Positions 51,987-53,060 of a stretch of 53,060 bases of DNA are shown here, piece after piece (position 1 is the stretch's first letter; every line of letters begins with the position of its first letter). Below the pieces are notes generated by a model. The model made no database searches and was not told where the DNA came from. It was given only the letters and a program-made list of their open reading frames with translations. The DNA comes from Candidatus Solibacter usitatus (GTDB lineage: Bacteria; Acidobacteriota; Terriglobia; Bryobacterales; Bryobacteraceae), in the NCBI GenBank assembly GCA_016213245.1, contig JACRBC010000093.1:1-53060 (forward strand), in the 5' to 3' direction. The translations under genes were made by a program, and so were the position numbers.

Positions 51987-52640
51987 ATGGCGATCTCGGG
52001 CCGTTTCGTCTTGGCCGTGAACCTGATCTGCGGCCTGCCCGCCGGACTGGCCGGTCAGGCCTCGACGCCGTCCGCTGAGTGGACTTCTCTGTTCGACGGA
52101 AAGTCCCTCAAGGGGTGGAAGCAGACCCCGTTCCTCGGGCGCGGTGAAGTGCAGGTCACGGACGGGATCATCGTGATTGGCGCCGGGCACCTGACCGGTA
52201 TCACCTGGACTGGGGACTTTCCCAAGTCCGGCTACGAGATCCGGTTCGAGGCCGCGCGCCTGGACGGCAACGACTTCTTCGCCGGCATCACCTTCCCCGT
52301 CCAGGCTTCCTTCTGCTCGTGGATCAACGGCGGTTGGGGCGGTTCAGTGGTGGGCTTGTCAAGTCTGGACGGCGATGACGCCTCCGAGAACGACACCTCC
52401 ACTGTGCGGGACTTCGTCAGGGGCCGCTGGTACTCCTTTCGCCTGGCCGTGACCGAAAACCGCATCCAGGGGTGGATCGATGGCCAGTTGGTCATCGACG
52501 CCGACATCACCGGACGGCGGGTGGGACTCCGTCCCGGGGAGATCGATCTATCCACGCCGCTCGGCTTCGCCTCGTATTCAACAGTGGCCGGGTTGAGAAG
52601 CATCGAGTACCGGCGTCTGAAAGTCGAATCGCACAAGTAG
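51987..52640 (+). CDS. Secreted DUF1080 (3-keto-disaccharide hydrolase-like, LamG-fold) protein
   Basis: The product has 217 residues. A signal peptide (AISGRFVLAVNLICGLPAGL) is followed by the DUF1080 opening WTSLFDGKSLKGWKQTPFLG. The beta-sandwich continues with YEIRFEAARLDGNDFFAGIT, WYSFRLAVTENRIQGWIDGQ and the C-terminal TPLGFASYSTVAGLRSIEYR. Proteins of this family are abundant in Planctomycetes and Acidobacteria, bind or hydrolyse sugars outside the cytoplasm, and include 3-ketoglycoside hydrolases. ATG 51987 is used because the GTG at 51972 only adds a non-signal prefix. It is divergent from the giant repeat protein. Confidence 0.8.
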   Translation: MAISGRFVLAVNLICGLPAGLAGQASTPSAEWTSLFDGKSLKGWKQTPFLGRGEVQVTDGIIVIGAGHLTGITWTGDFPKSGYEIRFEAARLDGNDFFAGITFPVQASFCSWINGGWGGSVVGLSSLDGDDASENDTSTVRDFVRGRWYSFRLAVTENRIQGWIDGQLVIDADITGRRVGLRPGEIDLSTPLGFASYSTVAGLRSIEYRRLKVESHK

Positions 52641-52932
52641 CCGCAACCGCTTTGGAGCCGCGTAGCTGAGGTCCGGGCCAACCGCGCTCACTGAAAGCTT
52701 GCCGGCGTGGTTGCGCAACTGCGCCTGCTTTCGCGTTGGCGGAAAGGGCTTGAATCTGTGACTGACTTCTGGTTGCGTCCATTGCCGGCCCGACCGCAAC
52801 CTCGCCAAGGCGATCGCCGGTTACCGCCGTCATCCGGCCATGATCAGTGTGGTCGCTTCCGACCTGTCGTTGCCTTTCGACGTCGAACCCTATGGACCAG
52901 GCGACTGTCGATAGCTTGTGTGTGGCGGCAAC
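52641..52932. other. Region before the insertion sequence, nothing recognised
   Basis: The 292 bases contain no credible gene on either strand and no clear terminator or RNA. They may be decayed sequence next to the insertion site. Confidence 0.5.
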
Positions 52933-53060
52933 GTGATAATGTCCCCTTTGAGCAAAGTAGAAATGTCCTCTTGACAGCCCCAAGCTTGGGGGGATGCAAG
53001 AAGGACAGCTACTGATGACCCAAGCCGATAGAGACCGACTCGTCACATTGCGGAAGGCGA
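52933..53060 (+). mobile_element. Left end of an insertion sequence (ISNCY-like), cut by the window edge
   Basis: GTGATAATGTCC, then AAAGTAGAAATGTCCTC (about 52933-52971) resembles the terminal repeats of ISNCY-type elements, with the AATGTCC string occurring twice. A transposase reading frame starts about 45 bases further in. Only the left end is present, so the right inverted repeat and the target duplication cannot be checked. The family assignment is from recalled pattern. Confidence 0.6.
53015..53060 (+). CDS. Transposase, N-terminal fragment (partial at window end)
   Basis: Only MTQADRDRLVTLRKA is visible, from ATG 53015 behind GAAGGA; an in-frame ATG at 52994 is an alternative. This resembles the start of ISNCY-family transposases, where a helix-turn-helix would follow. 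The gene is incomplete because the window ends, not because it is broken. Confidence 0.55.
   Translation, partial: MTQADRDRLVTLRKA

Overview
The window looks like a chromosome segment of an Acidobacteriota member of the Bryobacter/Solibacter type. This is inferred from high GC, PEP-CTERM surface proteins, transmembrane regulators with an LKEY-type N-terminal domain, FlgO-like and TPR regions, a Ser/Thr kinase with TPRs, a remnant of a Solibacter-type C-terminal domain (TIGR03437-like), and a giant secreted protein of BNR, VELTN, MBG and kelch repeats. No rRNA, tRNA or CRISPR array was found.

Layout. 1-5468: a small hypothetical gene, then lptB at 4713-5468. The 3' end of lptB is repeated at 704-858. 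Between the two copies lie a decayed nucleotidyltransferase/HEPN toxin-antitoxin pair, a PEP-CTERM gene and a divergent membrane regulator. 5487-15905: a carboxypeptidase-regulatory-like protein, then a surface-glycan region with two glycosyltransferase/methyltransferase fusions in opposite domain order, two polytopic GT-C-like proteins and a six-hairpin glycosidase-like gene cut by one in-frame TGA. 15912-22161: a tesA/ybbA/ybbP-type cluster and a MacA/MacB-type adaptor plus ATPase with no permease. 22604-25128: a NarL-type two-component system. 25278-29260: a TIM-barrel isomerase, SppA, and a FliA/WhiG-type sigma factor behind a strongly structured leader. 29362-33651 (minus strand): fabZ-lpxA-lpxI-Gfo/Idh-tonB-small membrane protein. 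33676-38976 (plus strand): an M20 peptidase and then psd-pssA-ASADH-like-lptE-holA, with overlapping or closely spaced genes. 38966-41927: a second PEP-CTERM/regulator module placed between holA and rpsT. 42188-52640: a zinc-ribbon Ser/Thr kinase, the 2199-residue repeat protein and a DUF1080 protein. 52933-53060: the left end of an insertion sequence that runs off the window.

Much of the region concerns the cell envelope: LPS transport (lptB, lptE), lipid A (fabZ, lpxA, lpxI), phospholipids (psd, pssA), lipoprotein and efflux ABC systems, and exosortase-type surface proteins. The most interesting pattern is the duplicated divergent pair of a PEP-CTERM protein and a membrane-anchored regulator with an LKEY-type domain, FlgO-like domain and TPRs. 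Both partners are homologous between the two copies, and both copies sit inside loci that are normally conserved (lptB 3' end; holA-rpsT). The first copy looks intact. The second has a frameshifted PEP-CTERM gene and a regulator lacking 31 residues of the putative DNA-binding region.
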